DNA of 64,000 nucleotides. Source: Euryodendron excelsum (Eukaryota; Streptophyta; Magnoliopsida; Ericales; Pentaphylacaceae). The stretch covers positions 36,356,001 through 36,420,000 of the forward strand of contig CM065384.1 of NCBI GenBank assembly GCA_033060915.1. Reading direction: 5' to 3'. Made by a program: the position numbers and the translations under genes. Positions 21,640 to 33,905 of this stretch are shown piece by piece. Each line of letters begins with the position of its first letter. The stretch's first letter is position 1. The notes under the pieces are model-generated. The model ran no database searches. It was not told where the DNA came from and saw only the letters and a program-made list of their open reading frames with translations.

Positions 21640-24600
21640 CCAGCTATATGAATATTTGGCTGTAAGAGCGGAAAAACCATTTTTATGTTTCAAACCCGCC
21701 TCGCCAACGTCAACCTGCCCTCACTTGAATTCTCAGAGTATAACGTCAGATTCGCGGTTGGAAACTTTTCCATTTGGTTTAAAAACCTAGTTGTATCCAA
21801 ACATCCCATGTGAATTAATACCTCTCAATCATCACGAGTACTTAATTGATTTTCATGGGATTCTACGAGTCCATGCCAACTCGAATCAAAGTGAAAGCTA
21901 GTGCAACAAATAACCAATTCACTTGGGGGCATGATGAATTTTTATTTTCTTTTTTTATTACAGGGTCTTTAGTTAACTATTCTCTTAAATTCATGTAGGA
22001 CAATCGTTTATATAAATTATATAAATTTTATGTATTATTTTAATGATGACTAGTCAAAAAAGAACATGAATATAAATTAAATTCGAGGCATGATGATTGT
22101 TTTGCTTGAAACAAATATGGAAATGTTTTTGTTCTCTCTTTTTTTTTTTATTGGTTAAGACAACTAAGGTATTTCATCTATCCCTATTTTCTTTCCTTTA
22201 CGTTTTTTTTTTTTAAATTTCAATGGGCATGCGTAGAATAGCAATTTAAAACTATTTTATCTATTGGGAATGGAATTAATTTGGAGTCAATATATCTTGA
22301 AATTGATCTCATGACAAGGTCTAACAATAAGAAGAAAGTTCCTAAATAAACAAGTCTACATGTTTCAATTGAATATCATGCATCAATCAAATTGATTGCC
22401 CAAATAAGAACGGATCAAATTGAATCCAAAGAGAGAGAGTGTTGATATTTGACTAGTATTGAACCCTAAGAGATAGCCTAGTGGACAATTAGTACTCATG
22501 CTCCCTTGTTGATTTGTCTTTTGCTTTGGACCAATTATTTTATTCATATAACACATGAAATATATGAGGTTTATATAAATAGTAGCTTTTCACACCAGTT
22601 TTATAAAATAGTCGATCGAACACTTAGACATCATATAACCAATAAAAAAAAAAAGAAGACTAACATGGTGAACATACATACACACACACACATATATATA
22701 TATATATTGATATCAAGTATTTGAACAGACGCCGTCAAACTTTGATGGGAAAATTTGATCATGTGATCAACGTTATAGGCCGCACTTATTGAGTCTTAAC
22801 ATTTTCCTAACAAATTTCTCTCATCTTACTTTTTTTTTATCAGAGGGTGTAAAATCATTTATTTGGTTTAGCATGTAATTTTTGTTGAGCTAAAAAAGTG
22901 AGAAAGGATGACAAGCATAGTAACTTTCTTTGGACTTAAGGATTATCTATATTCCAACAATAAAATGGAGATCTCTATTCTATTAATTAAGAAATTAACA
23001 TATCAGCAAATAAAAATAAAGAGTTCGGATGACATTTGATATAATCTCATCTAGGCCGTTGATTAATGTAATGGAAATGTCAATTCTAATTATAGAACGG
23101 AGAGGATTCAAATTCTAATTCTACATACTATTTACACATGTATTTCTACATGTATAAACTAGTTTTGTTATTTCAATGACTTTAAATTCTCACGTATAGA
23201 TGATCTTATGATCATACTTAGTAGTATACCAATCTTGCTATTGGTACAATAGGTACCAATAATAGTGTATTTCAACGTCTCATTTCAAATATACTCGTAC
23301 AGTTTACATGTAATTATGATATATATATATATATATATATATATAGCAGCAGGGTAACGCCCCATTGTGGACAGCGGGGTCAAATGACCCCACTGAATTT
23401 AGGAAAAATTCGTTAGTGCATGAAATATTTCCCATTAAATTTAGTATTTATATAGCTTGGCCCAATTAAATATAGAACTTGACTCCACTAAAATATTTCA
23501 CAAGATAAAAAAGAAGTCATATTTAAATAAGAAAATATTTTGAGTATCTTTTTTTGTTTAAAAATAGCCTATTATCTTTCATTTAAATATCTTTTTTTAT
23601 TTAAGGGAGCCACTTTTGGATTGCTATATGGTAGAGTTTTTATTTTGTGACAGATTACCATGTATTGTATTGTTAATTAAAATTTTAAAATTTAGTTATA
23701 CTCTTTACTTAGATTTTTCTTTCGATATTGTAGTTTAAGTCATAGTTATTAGTTATAAGAAATTATATTACTTTTTGGCAAATAACGGAAATGATAAATT
23801 GATAATAGAAAAAAAATGATTTAACAACTCCACTAAACAAAAATCTCCTCAAGCCGCCATTGTATAACATTACGGCTAACAAATATGACTCAACACCAAC
23901 ACATTATTAAAATTATGTACATCAAGAAAGTTAATCTATTATTATAAGAATATTAAATCCAATAACATAACTATGTTAATTAATTGAAACAACACATATG
24001 CTATATCATATGAGAAATAACCTATAAAATATAACATAATAAGATTTAAGTGCTAGTTCTATCATAAATTTTTATTAGTTTATTTTCTATTTGATATAAT
24101 AAGACTTCGAACTTTGTTAGCTTGTAATTAAAGCCTATTTGTAACTTGGGGAAAAGAAGGGAGGAGAAGGAAAAATACTGTAAGGTATCTTTTTTCTATT
24201 TGATTTTGCAAAAAAAATGAAAGAAAAAAAAAATAGAGAGAAAGAGAGAGATTGATTTCAAAATTTTTCACCTTTTTTCCTTCTCTTTTTCATTTATTTT
24301 TTCTTTCCCTTTCCTTCTCTTTCCTTCCAGCCAGCCCAAAGTTCCAAACAAACTGTAAATTGACCTACATCTTGAATGCTAGAAATCGGGCCAGTGTTAT
24401 TCCGACGGAGATAGACCTATATGATCGACTCAGACCGGTAACCTGGCGGTAAAGTATGTATTGGCTGGTTTGTTGTATAAATAATTATAAAAAATACATG
24501 TATATACAGTGGCAGTGGGGCCACGGTCACCTAAAGTTTAAAAATATTACTTTCTACCATTTAATTTTTTAAATATTTTAAATATAATATAATGTATTAA

Positions 24601-25100
24601 AATAATACATAGTGCTATCAACTCTATGATATAAATTTTGACCTGGTAATTATCATGCGTAAACTGATTCAAATTCTTTGTTAGCAAAAACAAAACAAAA
24701 AAAGAACAATATATAGCGTATTGATTCTCAAAAAATAAAAATAAAAACAATTCCTTGACATGCCTTTAAACACAAATTTTTTTCTGGGACCCTAGGTAGA
24801 AATTGTAGGTCATCTCAATAGAAATTATAGGTCGGTCACTGTGTATATATACGTATGTTTATATATATATATATGTATGTATAGAGAGGTGAGTGGGGAC
24901 CAGGGCGGAGTAAAGTTAGTCTGAAAGCTACGACAGTTCGTACGATCAATCTGATTGAAAGAAGTTTATATAAAACAATATAAATCTAAGCGTTGGTGAT
25001 AAAATCCAATCAGCCACTCACAGACATTCATATACATGCACACGCAAGACTCTTCTGAAATGTGGTCCTGCGGGAGCATCTTTGTAAACTTATTCACGGC
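21640..25100. other. AT-rich intergenic DNA upstream of the MYB gene
   Basis: No gene is recognised. There are TA microsatellites (about 22690-22708 and 23320-23344) and a ggggtcaaatgacccc palindrome near 23376-23391 of the kind found in plant repeats. A further repeat-like fragment starts at about 24510 (ggcagtggggccac). Confidence 0.5.
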
Positions 25101-25107
25101 TATAAAA
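25101..25107 (+). promoter_or_regulatory. TATA box of the MYB gene
   Basis: tataaaa preceded by cggc lies 125 bp upstream of the MYB start codon. A CT-rich leader (about 25170-25200) lies between, a common plant promoter and 5'UTR layout. Confidence 0.6.
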
Positions 25108-25225
25108 ACACCAATGACCATAAAGGAGACTTCCAAAAGATCAAACTCCAATTTCCAACATTCCAAACACCTCTCTCTCTCTAGAATTCTCTCTTTCTAT
25201 TTGTAGTTTGAGCTTCAAAACAACA

Positions 25226-27058
25226 ATGGAAGCAGAGAAGGGATACAAAAAAGGGTTGTGGACAGCTGAGGAAGACAGAATTCTCATGGAGTACATAAGG
25301 GAGCATGGGAAAGGAAGATGGAACCGCGCAGCAAAGATGACAGGTTTTCAGACTTTTTAGTCAATAAGTGAATGCATTTAAGCATATGGGAGTATCGTAA
25401 TTTAGCAAAGAATTTCTTGGTTTTAAATTTTTAATGGGTTCTTAGTGTGAATGTGTTTCAGGTTTGAAAAGGTGTGGGAAGAGTTGCAGGTTAAGGTGGA
25501 TCAACTATCTAAGTCCGAGCATTAAACATGGCAATTTTTCTGAGGAAGAAGATGACCTCATCATCCGGCTTCATAATCTCCTTGGAAACAGGTTTTCTTC
25601 TTTTTAATCTTCTATATAAATTGTTATCATTAAGTTAATATATCCATTTTTCCATCATTTTGACGGAAATTTTTCTTAAGAAAAATAATTAAGTGGAAAT
25701 AGTGTTAAGTGGCGGAGCTACACCAATTGTGGAAGGTGTCATGGTACCCCCAGACCTTCTGGAACCCGCAAAAATAGAGTTTATATTTATGATATTTGAG
25801 GAAAAATCTACCGGCACCTCCACAATTTATAGCCTAGTTTAAGGTCCTAACTCAGTAAAATATTAAAATTTTTGTACATAAACTGTGAGTCTCAACCATT
25901 TTTCTTTGAACGTCCGAACCCAATAAAATTAATAGTTAGTGACTTCTAAAATGCAAAGAAAACTTAAATATAATGATCATTTTAAGTGATAAAAATTTGT
26001 GTTTCAATTTTTGGCAACTTAAAGCAAAATTTTGAGTCGTCCGCTGAGTGTACGTATTCAACGGCTTGAAAATTATTTACATCATATTTTCTAGTAAAAC
26101 AAATTCATAAGTGAATGTGTTCTTCATGTTAGTCAATTTAGGTTTAATTCTTGAATCAGGCTATAAGAAATTTAATTCTCATAAATACCTTAATCTTAAC
26201 GTGATTGACTTACATTTGACTGTATTGATAAGAGAATTAGTCGAGATACATATAAACAAATCTGAATATTCCTTATCGAAATACCAAAAGAAACATATGG
26301 TATAATACTTCACTAACATTCCAGTTGTAATGATCTTGGTTTATTCACTGTCTCTTTAAGGTAGGTTGTTTTTTCTTTTATTCCCTAGTTTTCTTTAGAA
26401 CATGTGTCTTTCACATTAGTTGTATTACTGACATGTTTGTTTTTTTTTTTTATTTTTCCGGTTCATCTGAAGGGATAGTGATATGTTGTTATGGCTACTA
26501 CTGTTCTTGTTCCTCTTTTTCTGTTGCTGTTCAAATTAACTTTACTCTCACATTTTCACAGTACAACCTAAATTATGGTTAGAATATAGCATTAAACCCA
26601 CATTGAACATTGCTATTTTTGTTCAAACAACTGAAACTGGTGAATTCTAATCTGAAAGGTGGTCTTTGATTGCCGGACGAGTGCCGGGTCGGACTGACAA
26701 CCAAGTGAAGAACCACTGGAACACTCATTTGAGCAAGAAGCTCGGAATCACGAAGGGGAGAACAAAGGTTGGAGGTTCTTCGCAAAAGCTCTCTACGAAA
26801 GCTATGAAAGTAGCAGAGAATGTTGGTGTTCCTATGGAAAAAAATTTGAAGCCACCCTCTCACAGCAATGTTGGAGACGAAGGCAATAAGGCCATGGAAC
26901 ATGGCTCACAGAGCAAATTAGTTGGGTTGTTCGAAGTAGAAGAGCCGATATTGAACGAGCATTGCGAAAGCCCTTTTTGGCTTTCTAATTTAAATATCCC
27001 TAGTTTAATGGAACTCTTGGACCAGTGTTCTCCTGATTTTGTTTGGCATGGCTTGTAA
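25226..27058 (+). CDS. R2R3-MYB transcription factor, GL1/WER/MYB23-like
   Basis: Three exons, 25226-25343, 25462-25591 and 26659-27058, joined by GT-AG introns of 118 and 1067 bp, encode 215 aa. R2 begins GLWTAEED with regularly spaced W12, W32 and W52. R3 has the usual non-Trp first residue (F65), then W84 and W103. Introns interrupt at G40 and R83, the conserved R2R3-MYB positions. Residues 71-90 match exactly the bHLH-binding signature [DE]L-x2-[RK]-x3-L-x6-L-x3-[12 protein letters not shown] and [19 protein letters not shown] place it nearest the GL1/WER/MYB23 group, which acts in nuclear MYB-bHLH-WD40 complexes controlling trichome and root-hair fate. The C-terminus (FVWHGL) is short and acidic and only loosely resembles the group's tail. 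It looks intact. The exact orthologue is uncertain; an anthocyanin-type MYB is less likely. Confidence 0.93.
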
Positions 27059-28265
27059 GCTTTCTTTCTTTGCAGTCATTGTATTACTTCTCTTTTAAAC
27101 GGAATCTTTATTATGTCAGCCTTAATTATTGGCTTATTTATATGTATTCCAACATAATGCTTAAACCTTTCATGAATTTTGAGGTTTATATATGGAAAGT
27201 GCATGCTATCCTTATGTTTTTGAGGAGGTGCGGTGACCAAATAGAAGTGTAAATTAATAGGGCAAATCTAACTATTTGGAAATGTCAAAGGCTTGCATGA
27301 GTTTACATGTAGGGACGATGAGACAATAAACCTTAGCTCTTTTTTTTTTTTTTTTTTCATGGTAATCTGAGAAAGAAAGGGACATGTAAGGTTGTGTATG
27401 ACTAAGAGCCAAGTAGGCCATAATCAATATCTTGTGGAATCCACGAGCAGGTGACTACTGGGACCCGGATTACAAGAAATGTCAATAAACAGAAACTGGT
27501 TTTTGTAGTTTGTCTTGTCCATTTCATAAACGGTTTATTAATGTTTGAAGACTACAAAACCAAAACCATAGATAACTATATATTGATCAATACATTTTCC
27601 ATGAAGCATAGAGAGGGAAACAGTTCATGGATACATATATATGTCAACACATATATGTATATGCACATACGAAAGGAGAAAAAAACTTCGTATTTTGGTA
27701 ACTCTCTTTACTAGCAGAATTTTCTATTTTTTTTTCTTTCTTTTTCTTTTGATAGTGGAGATAGTCGCATGTAATGACAGATCACGGCCACGTTATTAAA
27801 AGTTTGTGGTAAGAATGGATTTCGCTCTAGTTATCCTAGGAAGTGTTTGTCTTACATTTTGAACGGGTTCAAGTAGCATTTTGTATTAAATGGAAAAAAA
27901 AAAAGGCATGCATGAAAGTGTTCTTTAAAGCCTTGTCGTAGGTTGTTTTGTTAAATCAAATTACTAGTCTAAATTTGGTCTTATATTTGACTATTGAAGG
28001 TGTTCTATTAGCCTTTATTTAGGGATTTGTTATATGTATATATATATTCTTAGATTCAAGCAAATTCTGATCAAGGTAAGGCATACAAGCAATCGTCTGA
28101 TCTTGAGTTTTCTTTCAAAAGTACATCACACGTGTTATGAATAGCACCTTGGGGTGTACAATCTTTAATTTCCCCTCTGGGCATCCACTGATAATTGAAT
28201 TTTGAATTTGAAAGTCCCAGTTGCAAACTTCATTGAGAAGAACAATGACCTTAAAACTATTCATC

Positions 28266-28303
<38 letters not shown>

Positions 28304-28436
28304 TGTACCAAGAGAGAGACAGAATGAACGTGAGTAATGTACCAGCTGGTTGCATCAAGACAACAAAAAGTTAATACAGCTACGGTCAATATGGTTCTCT
28401 CTCTCTCTAAAAAAAAGCGAATGGCTTTCAACTCCG
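27059..28436. other. 3' flank of MYB and intergenic DNA
   Basis: No further gene is seen. Contains a poly-T run (about 27341-27358), probable MYB 3'UTR sequence and a GA microsatellite at 28269-28299. Confidence 0.5.
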
Positions 28437-29364
28437 GAAAAACTTTACTTTTGTCATCTATAGTTCTGTGATTAATATATATTTATTTTTTATTTTTTAG
28501 TTTCAACTCTTCCAATTATCATGTCTATTCTCTCTCATTTATACTCTCATTCTAAACATGTAATTTTATACATTTTTCTTAATGCCCCTTATGTCACCTA
28601 TTACAATTCTTTATAATTTTCTTATCTATTTTATTTTTTTAGATAAGTAATTTTTTTATTTATTTGAAAGCTATATTTTTCTTATATCTTGTTTTTTATT
28701 AATTAAAGTTATGACTGTTAACCCAAACAAGTATAGAAAAAAATTAGTTTTTTTTTTTCTTTAAAAAAATAGTGGAGTTAATTATCTCTTATTGCTATTT
28801 TTCTTTTCTTTTTTTCAGATTTTTTGGATATAAACTTCAAATTACTCTATGTTTTTTTTTTCTTTTAGTATTGATATTAAATAGATTTATGAACTTTTAA
28901 CTATGTTTTATTAACCTATCGGGCCTCTAGTATAACTAATTTGTGAATAGTTTGAAATAAATTTAAAGTATGTAAATTTTAATGAAGTCAATATTAGAAA
29001 TGTAAAATGATAATAATTTTAACTCCATTGGGTTTGAAAAAAAAAAGAATATGTTTTTTTAAAGACTAATTTTTTTTATACTTGTTTGGGTCAACGGCCA
29101 TAACTTTAATTAATAAAAAAATAAGATATAAGGAGAACATAACCTTCAAAAAGATAAGAAATTTCTTATCTAAAAAAATAAAATAAATAAAAAAGTGTAA
29201 AGAATTATAATAGGTGGTATAAGAGCACATTAGGAAAATATGTACGCCATGATATATTTGGAATAAGGACATAAATAAAAGAAAATGGGCAATAATGAAA
29301 AAGGTTGAATTAAGAGGATAAAAATAAATATACATAAAATATAGAGGACAAAAATAAGATTTTC
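28437..29364. mobile_element. Long-arm foldback element, about 930 bp
   Basis: The left arm (about 28437-28750) is the imperfect reverse complement of the right arm (about 29060-29364). Left gaaaaactttacttttgtc pairs with right gacaaaaataagattttc. In the middle, attaattaaagttatgac pairs with gccataactttaattaat. At the inner edge, cccaaacaagtata pairs with tatacttgtttggg. Arms of about 300 bp surround an AT-rich loop of about 310 bp with no ORF. This is a non-autonomous foldback or long-TIR element; no clear TSD was found. Confidence 0.72.
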
Positions 29365-30615
29365 AATATTACATCTTGAAAGTTGCTAGTTAGAACGACT
29401 GATGGACTGACTGATGGATAACAACTTCATGGGATTCTATTCTAATTGTGTGGTTTCAACTGAGGTGCTAGCTATCAGTCACGACTATTGCTAGCATGAC
29501 TCTAACGTCTCACGTGGCATAAATAATTGCTTAATTTCCTAAATGATAAGAGGTACTTCTCTCGTTTCTCACATCTATCTATCCTCTCGAGTCCATCTTT
29601 CCTTTCCCAGAACACAATCATTGATTCTGAGAAAGTTATAGAAAAAGTGATTTGGACCTTGCAGCTGCATGAGCAAGCTCTGTTCAGACCAGAGACGTTG
29701 GTTTGGCTCTTACCAGTAGAGTTTAATATATTGTCTTTCCAAAAACCAAACAAATGATATAAAATTTAAACCTCTTGTACCCCTGTTGCAGCACCATGCG
29801 ATTGTTGTGGTTGCTATCCAAATATTAGCTGCTAATTATGCTTTGTATGGGCTATATCTGAAGTTTGAGATTTTCTTTTTGCAGGGCTTACCTATAAAGT
29901 GAGGTTAAGCCTTCCATAGTACATGATATGAAGATACATTCAGTTAAACTTCTGTATAATATTGGGTAATGGCCCTTCAAAGTTTTCTGGATTCGGTGTT
30001 TCCTATTAAAATAATCGGAGAGAGATAGAGAGAAGAAAATCCTAGAATCAAATTTTAGTATCACGATGCATTGTATAGTATTGATGTAATGAAGTAGTCT
30101 ATTACATTGAAAGAACTTTTATATATATATATATAGCCCTAAGAGTATTGGTGAACAAGTAATAAAAAATAAAAAATTAAAACATAAGCTAACTAGCTGA
30201 CTAAAAAAATTATAGAACTAGAAAACTATATTAATATAATTTAACCAGTGTGAAAACAAGTTATAAAACACTGCATCTCTCTCTTGGAAGTGCACCCGAA
30301 CTTTTTGCATAGACTATTTCTAACCTTTGTTAATACTCTATAGGCAGATCTCTACTGCTTCTTCTATTTGTTTCAACAGAGAGATTCACAGGAAAAAGAA
30401 AAAGGGCAGCTTGATATGAAGGACCCTTTTTTGACAGAGAAATTGATGTCACAAGCTGTAAGGGGACGTTGTGTCTCGTGTAGAGACAATGAGGTAGCAG
30501 ATCGAATCAAATGGGCCATGGCAAATTATTAGAAGGTGCCGTAGGTATACCCGACAAAAACATGACTCTTAGGTATACCCTGTGGAGTTAGGACTAAATG
30601 AGATATCAATGGGAG
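29365..30615. other. Intergenic DNA, no gene seen
   Basis: AT-rich with a TA run near 30122-30135. A + frame at 29527-29757 and its minus-strand counterpart are short and resemble nothing. Confidence 0.45.
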
Positions 30616-30832
30616 ACGTGTTTAGACGGCAACTTATAAGTTGTAAGCTATCTAAAAGCCGTAACTTTTTGCGAAAACTTGTATAAGTTGTTTTTTTTAA
30701 GTGTTTGTTTGATGAGCAGTTTTTTAAAGTGATGTTTTTAAGCAGCTTTTGAACGTGGGCTAAACAGCACTTTGAACACAAGCTATAAGCAATAAGTTGG
30801 AAACAAAAAAAGGTTATATTCAAACACCCTTG
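30616..30832. mobile_element. Small MITE, about 215 bp
   Basis: The left side gtgtttagacggcaacttat and right side attcaaacaccc are imperfect inverted ends. Inside, cttataagttgtaagct faces agctataagcaataagttg. This gtgtttg...aagcttataagt layout is common among plant MITEs. Related ends occur at 44667-44865. Exact borders and TSD are unclear. Confidence 0.55.
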
Positions 30833-30855
30833 ACAACGAATCACATGCTTAAATC

Positions 30856-30858
<3 letters not shown>

Positions 30859-30901
<43 letters not shown>
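30859..30901. repeat. (CT)n microsatellite
   Basis: About 43 bp of CT dinucleotide immediately downstream of the small MITE. Confidence 0.9.
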
Positions 30902-30906
<5 letters not shown>

Positions 30907-32107
30907 AACCTCCTAAGCTTAAGCATAGAGTGTCGATACAGAATCGTAAGGACTTTACTATATGTCTGCAAGAAAGTGACTACATATTTAAGCAAACACA
31001 ACTTTCTGTGCTATAAAGACAGACACACAAGCATATGATAGAGAGAGAGCAGAAAAGGGTTGCTCTGCTTTATTCACTGTAAATTATTGCCCACCATAGC
31101 ATACCAAACACACACGAGAAAAATAGTAGGAACATACGAGTCATGACACCGGTAATAGTCCAAAACTCCAGTGCGGAGAATGGGTCTCAGCTTCAAATTA
31201 TTTATTATGGATATGAATTTTCTTCGATGTAGGAATTCTTACTGCTCTATTCACGTGGCAATATACCATTTTACTATATATACATGTTTTTATTTTTATT
31301 TGAATATATGTCATGGATAAATTAATCTCATAAATGATGTCAAGAGTTTAAAGAGAATAGAATTGAATAAATAATGTAATTTTTGAAATATGATAGCTTG
31401 GTATACTATCATGTATACAAACTTGTTCATTTGCCATTAGTGAACTTGTAGACTACTTTCACACTCAAAAGCAAGAGAGAGAGAGAAAAAAAACACGCGA
31501 TTTTTTATATTTTTTAATTGTGTCAATGAACAACCGTATTAATTTCCTCAGAAGTGTTCTTTAAAATCAAAAGAAACTTTTTATTTCAAAAATTGAGAAT
31601 TCCCTTTGAATTTTGGAATTGCATTTGATTTAAGTTTTTTTTGAAAACTATGCCTAATGTTAACCCCTTAGAGGCTAAGAAAATATTCAATACAACGCTA
31701 ATGTCATGTCATTATTATTGACGTAGTATCACAAGTCAATAAAATTCATCCTCGTATATATGCTATAATAAGATGTCATGTTAGTTAGTGGAGTAATATG
31801 GATAAAATATCCTAACTAACTCTTAATTTTAGGTGATGAGGATAAAAACTGCATTTTGATACATTTTTATTGGTTTGTGATATCACATTAGCATAGTGAC
31901 ATGGTATCACCGTTAGTACATTACACTAAATATTTTCTCCTAAAGGCCGTATGGCTTAACCTTGTAAAAAACGAACTCTTGGTTGCCAAAGTCAGTTTTG
32001 GTCTCATGCCTTACAACAGTGGAATAAGTAGCCAAAATGGCTTCCCAGTTGCCACACCTTATAATCCTTGGAACCCGTTTACACTATCCCAAAATCATCG
32101 TATGTAT
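30902..32107. other. Intergenic DNA flanking the MULE
   Basis: No gene is recognised. The last 210 bp (31901-32107) are more balanced in composition and stay open in one + frame up to the MULE insertion point. The encoded stretch resembles no family I know. Confidence 0.4.
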
Positions 32108-32117
32108 AATGGTAATG

Positions 32118-32220
32118 GGCTAATTTCTATAACAAAGCCTTTTTATTGTCTTTATTTCGGAACTGGAGACGATTTAAACATAATTCTTGTGGCCAAGTTA
32201 AACGCTTTTTGAATAAGCGT
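32118..32220 (+). repeat. MULE left terminal inverted repeat
   Basis: Starts GGCTAATTTC directly after the 10-bp TSD. It aligns with the reverse complement of 42887-42989. The best match is over the first 21 bp; a tctttattccgg-like block also matches around 40 bp in. Confidence 0.88.
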
Positions 32221-32345
32221 TTATATTGAAAACGCTAATCTAAAAGGCTTTTTTTAAAAACGCTATTTGAAATAGCGTTTTCCATATAAACGTTTTTTCA
32301 AAAAGCGTTTTTATTGAAAACGCTATTTCAAATAACGTTTATTGT
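32205..32345. repeat. MULE left subterminal AAACGC palindromes
   Basis: Repeated aaaacgctattt and aaatagcgtttt words form several short palindromes (e.g. aacgctatttgaaatagcgtt). A similar set lies just inside the right end at 42785-42905. Confidence 0.8.
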
Positions 32346-32349
32346 GCTA

Positions 32350-33800
32350 TATTTAATCGAGACTCCCTCGCTTTTCTTTATTCGTAGCGATTGGCTTAGA
32401 GAGGCGTTACTCGAGTTTTCAGAGACCACTTGTTCGAGTTTTCTTGGAGATTTACTTATTCGATCTTTACGGACCTTTCTATTATAGTTTATACTCACCA
32501 TTTACGACTTCATCCATTACCTGGTAATAAATACTCTCCTATTTTTCTCTTTTTTATTTCATTGTTATGTATATATATGTATACAAATAATATGTTCTTC
32601 CTGCATATGTATATTTAAATGTATATATATATATGTTTTTGTAAATCAATGCAAAGCATGTATGTAGTTGCCATTCTCTATCTTTTTTTTTTTTTTTTTA
32701 GTTGGAACAAGTTTAATTAAAGATCTTTGAAAATTTTGATGATGAAAAAGACACACTAAGCTGTAGTGTTTTTTTTATTCTCCCAAAATTTTAATGTTTC
32801 TTTGATGGAAAGTATTATTATCAAATAAATGTACTGCTTGTATTAAACAGTTAATTGTACTGTTATTGTAATTATTTTTTTTAGGTGAAAAATTATTTAA
32901 AGTGTTTTTAAATAAAAATGTGTAGATAATGATTTAAATAAACAATGTGAAATAATATATTAAAAATATTTAAAAAGTTTTAAAATAGTAAATAGTAACA
33001 ATTAAAAATATGTTAATTAAGAAATAGTAACAAAAAATTAACTGAAAAGTAGTAAATAATTCAATGATTTAACAGAAAATTAAAATTAAACAATTCGTAA
33101 TTTAATGTTTACAAAGTTAACAGAAAATTATATTAACAATTATTTTAACAATTCATAAATTTTTTAAACAATTCATAATTTAATTTAAAGAATATGATTT
33201 TAACAATTCGTAAAAAATAGTAAATAATTTAGAAATAATTTTGCAAGTTTAGAACATATAAATAAATTATTTAATGAATATGTTAAAAATATGTTCAAGA
33301 ATATGATTTTAACAATTTGTAAAAAGTAGTAAATAATTTAAAATTAGTTTTGCAAGTTTATAAATTGAACATAAAAATATTTAAAAAAATTATTTAAAGA
33401 ATTCATAAATAAATTAAACAATTCATAATTTATTTTAACAATGATTTGAAAAATTTATAAAAAATTGTAAATAATTTCAAATTAGTTTTGCAAGTTTAGA
33501 ACATATATATAAAATAAATATAGTCATTTTGTATTTATATAAAAAAAAATTTACTATATTATATAAGTAAATAATATTTAGGATAAACAGACAAATGTGT
33601 ATTACAATTATTTAGTTGTAAAACAATTGGAGACCACAACAAGCTCAGAAAGATGCAACTTACACAAATTAATAGTATCACAACCAAGTGTAATCTTCTT
33701 TCTTTCGATAAGCATCTTTACATAAGTTTTAAAATAATTAATTTAATTAGTTTGTATATTTATAACATCTCTATTAGTTGTGTTTGATAGGCAAAGCTAA
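32350..33800. other. MULE 5' non-coding AT-rich segment
   Basis: Extremely AT-rich filler between the left end and the transposase. It repeats words such as aacaattcataatttaa and gtaaataattt, with loose internal repetition from about 33060 to 33490. No coding sequence is visible. Confidence 0.6.
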
Positions 33801-33905
33801 ATAATGACGACAATGGTTATGTTTTATTGGGGAGGAAAGATAATATGAGATTGCCGAGAAGGTGTATCCTACGATATAGATGCTAGTGCGTGTTATGATG
33901 TTGAA

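Noticed and set aside
29066..29335. 89-aa hydrophobic minus-strand frame
   Set aside because: Lies in the right arm of the foldback element; a Phe/Leu/Ile-rich peptide is expected by chance from AT-rich DNA.
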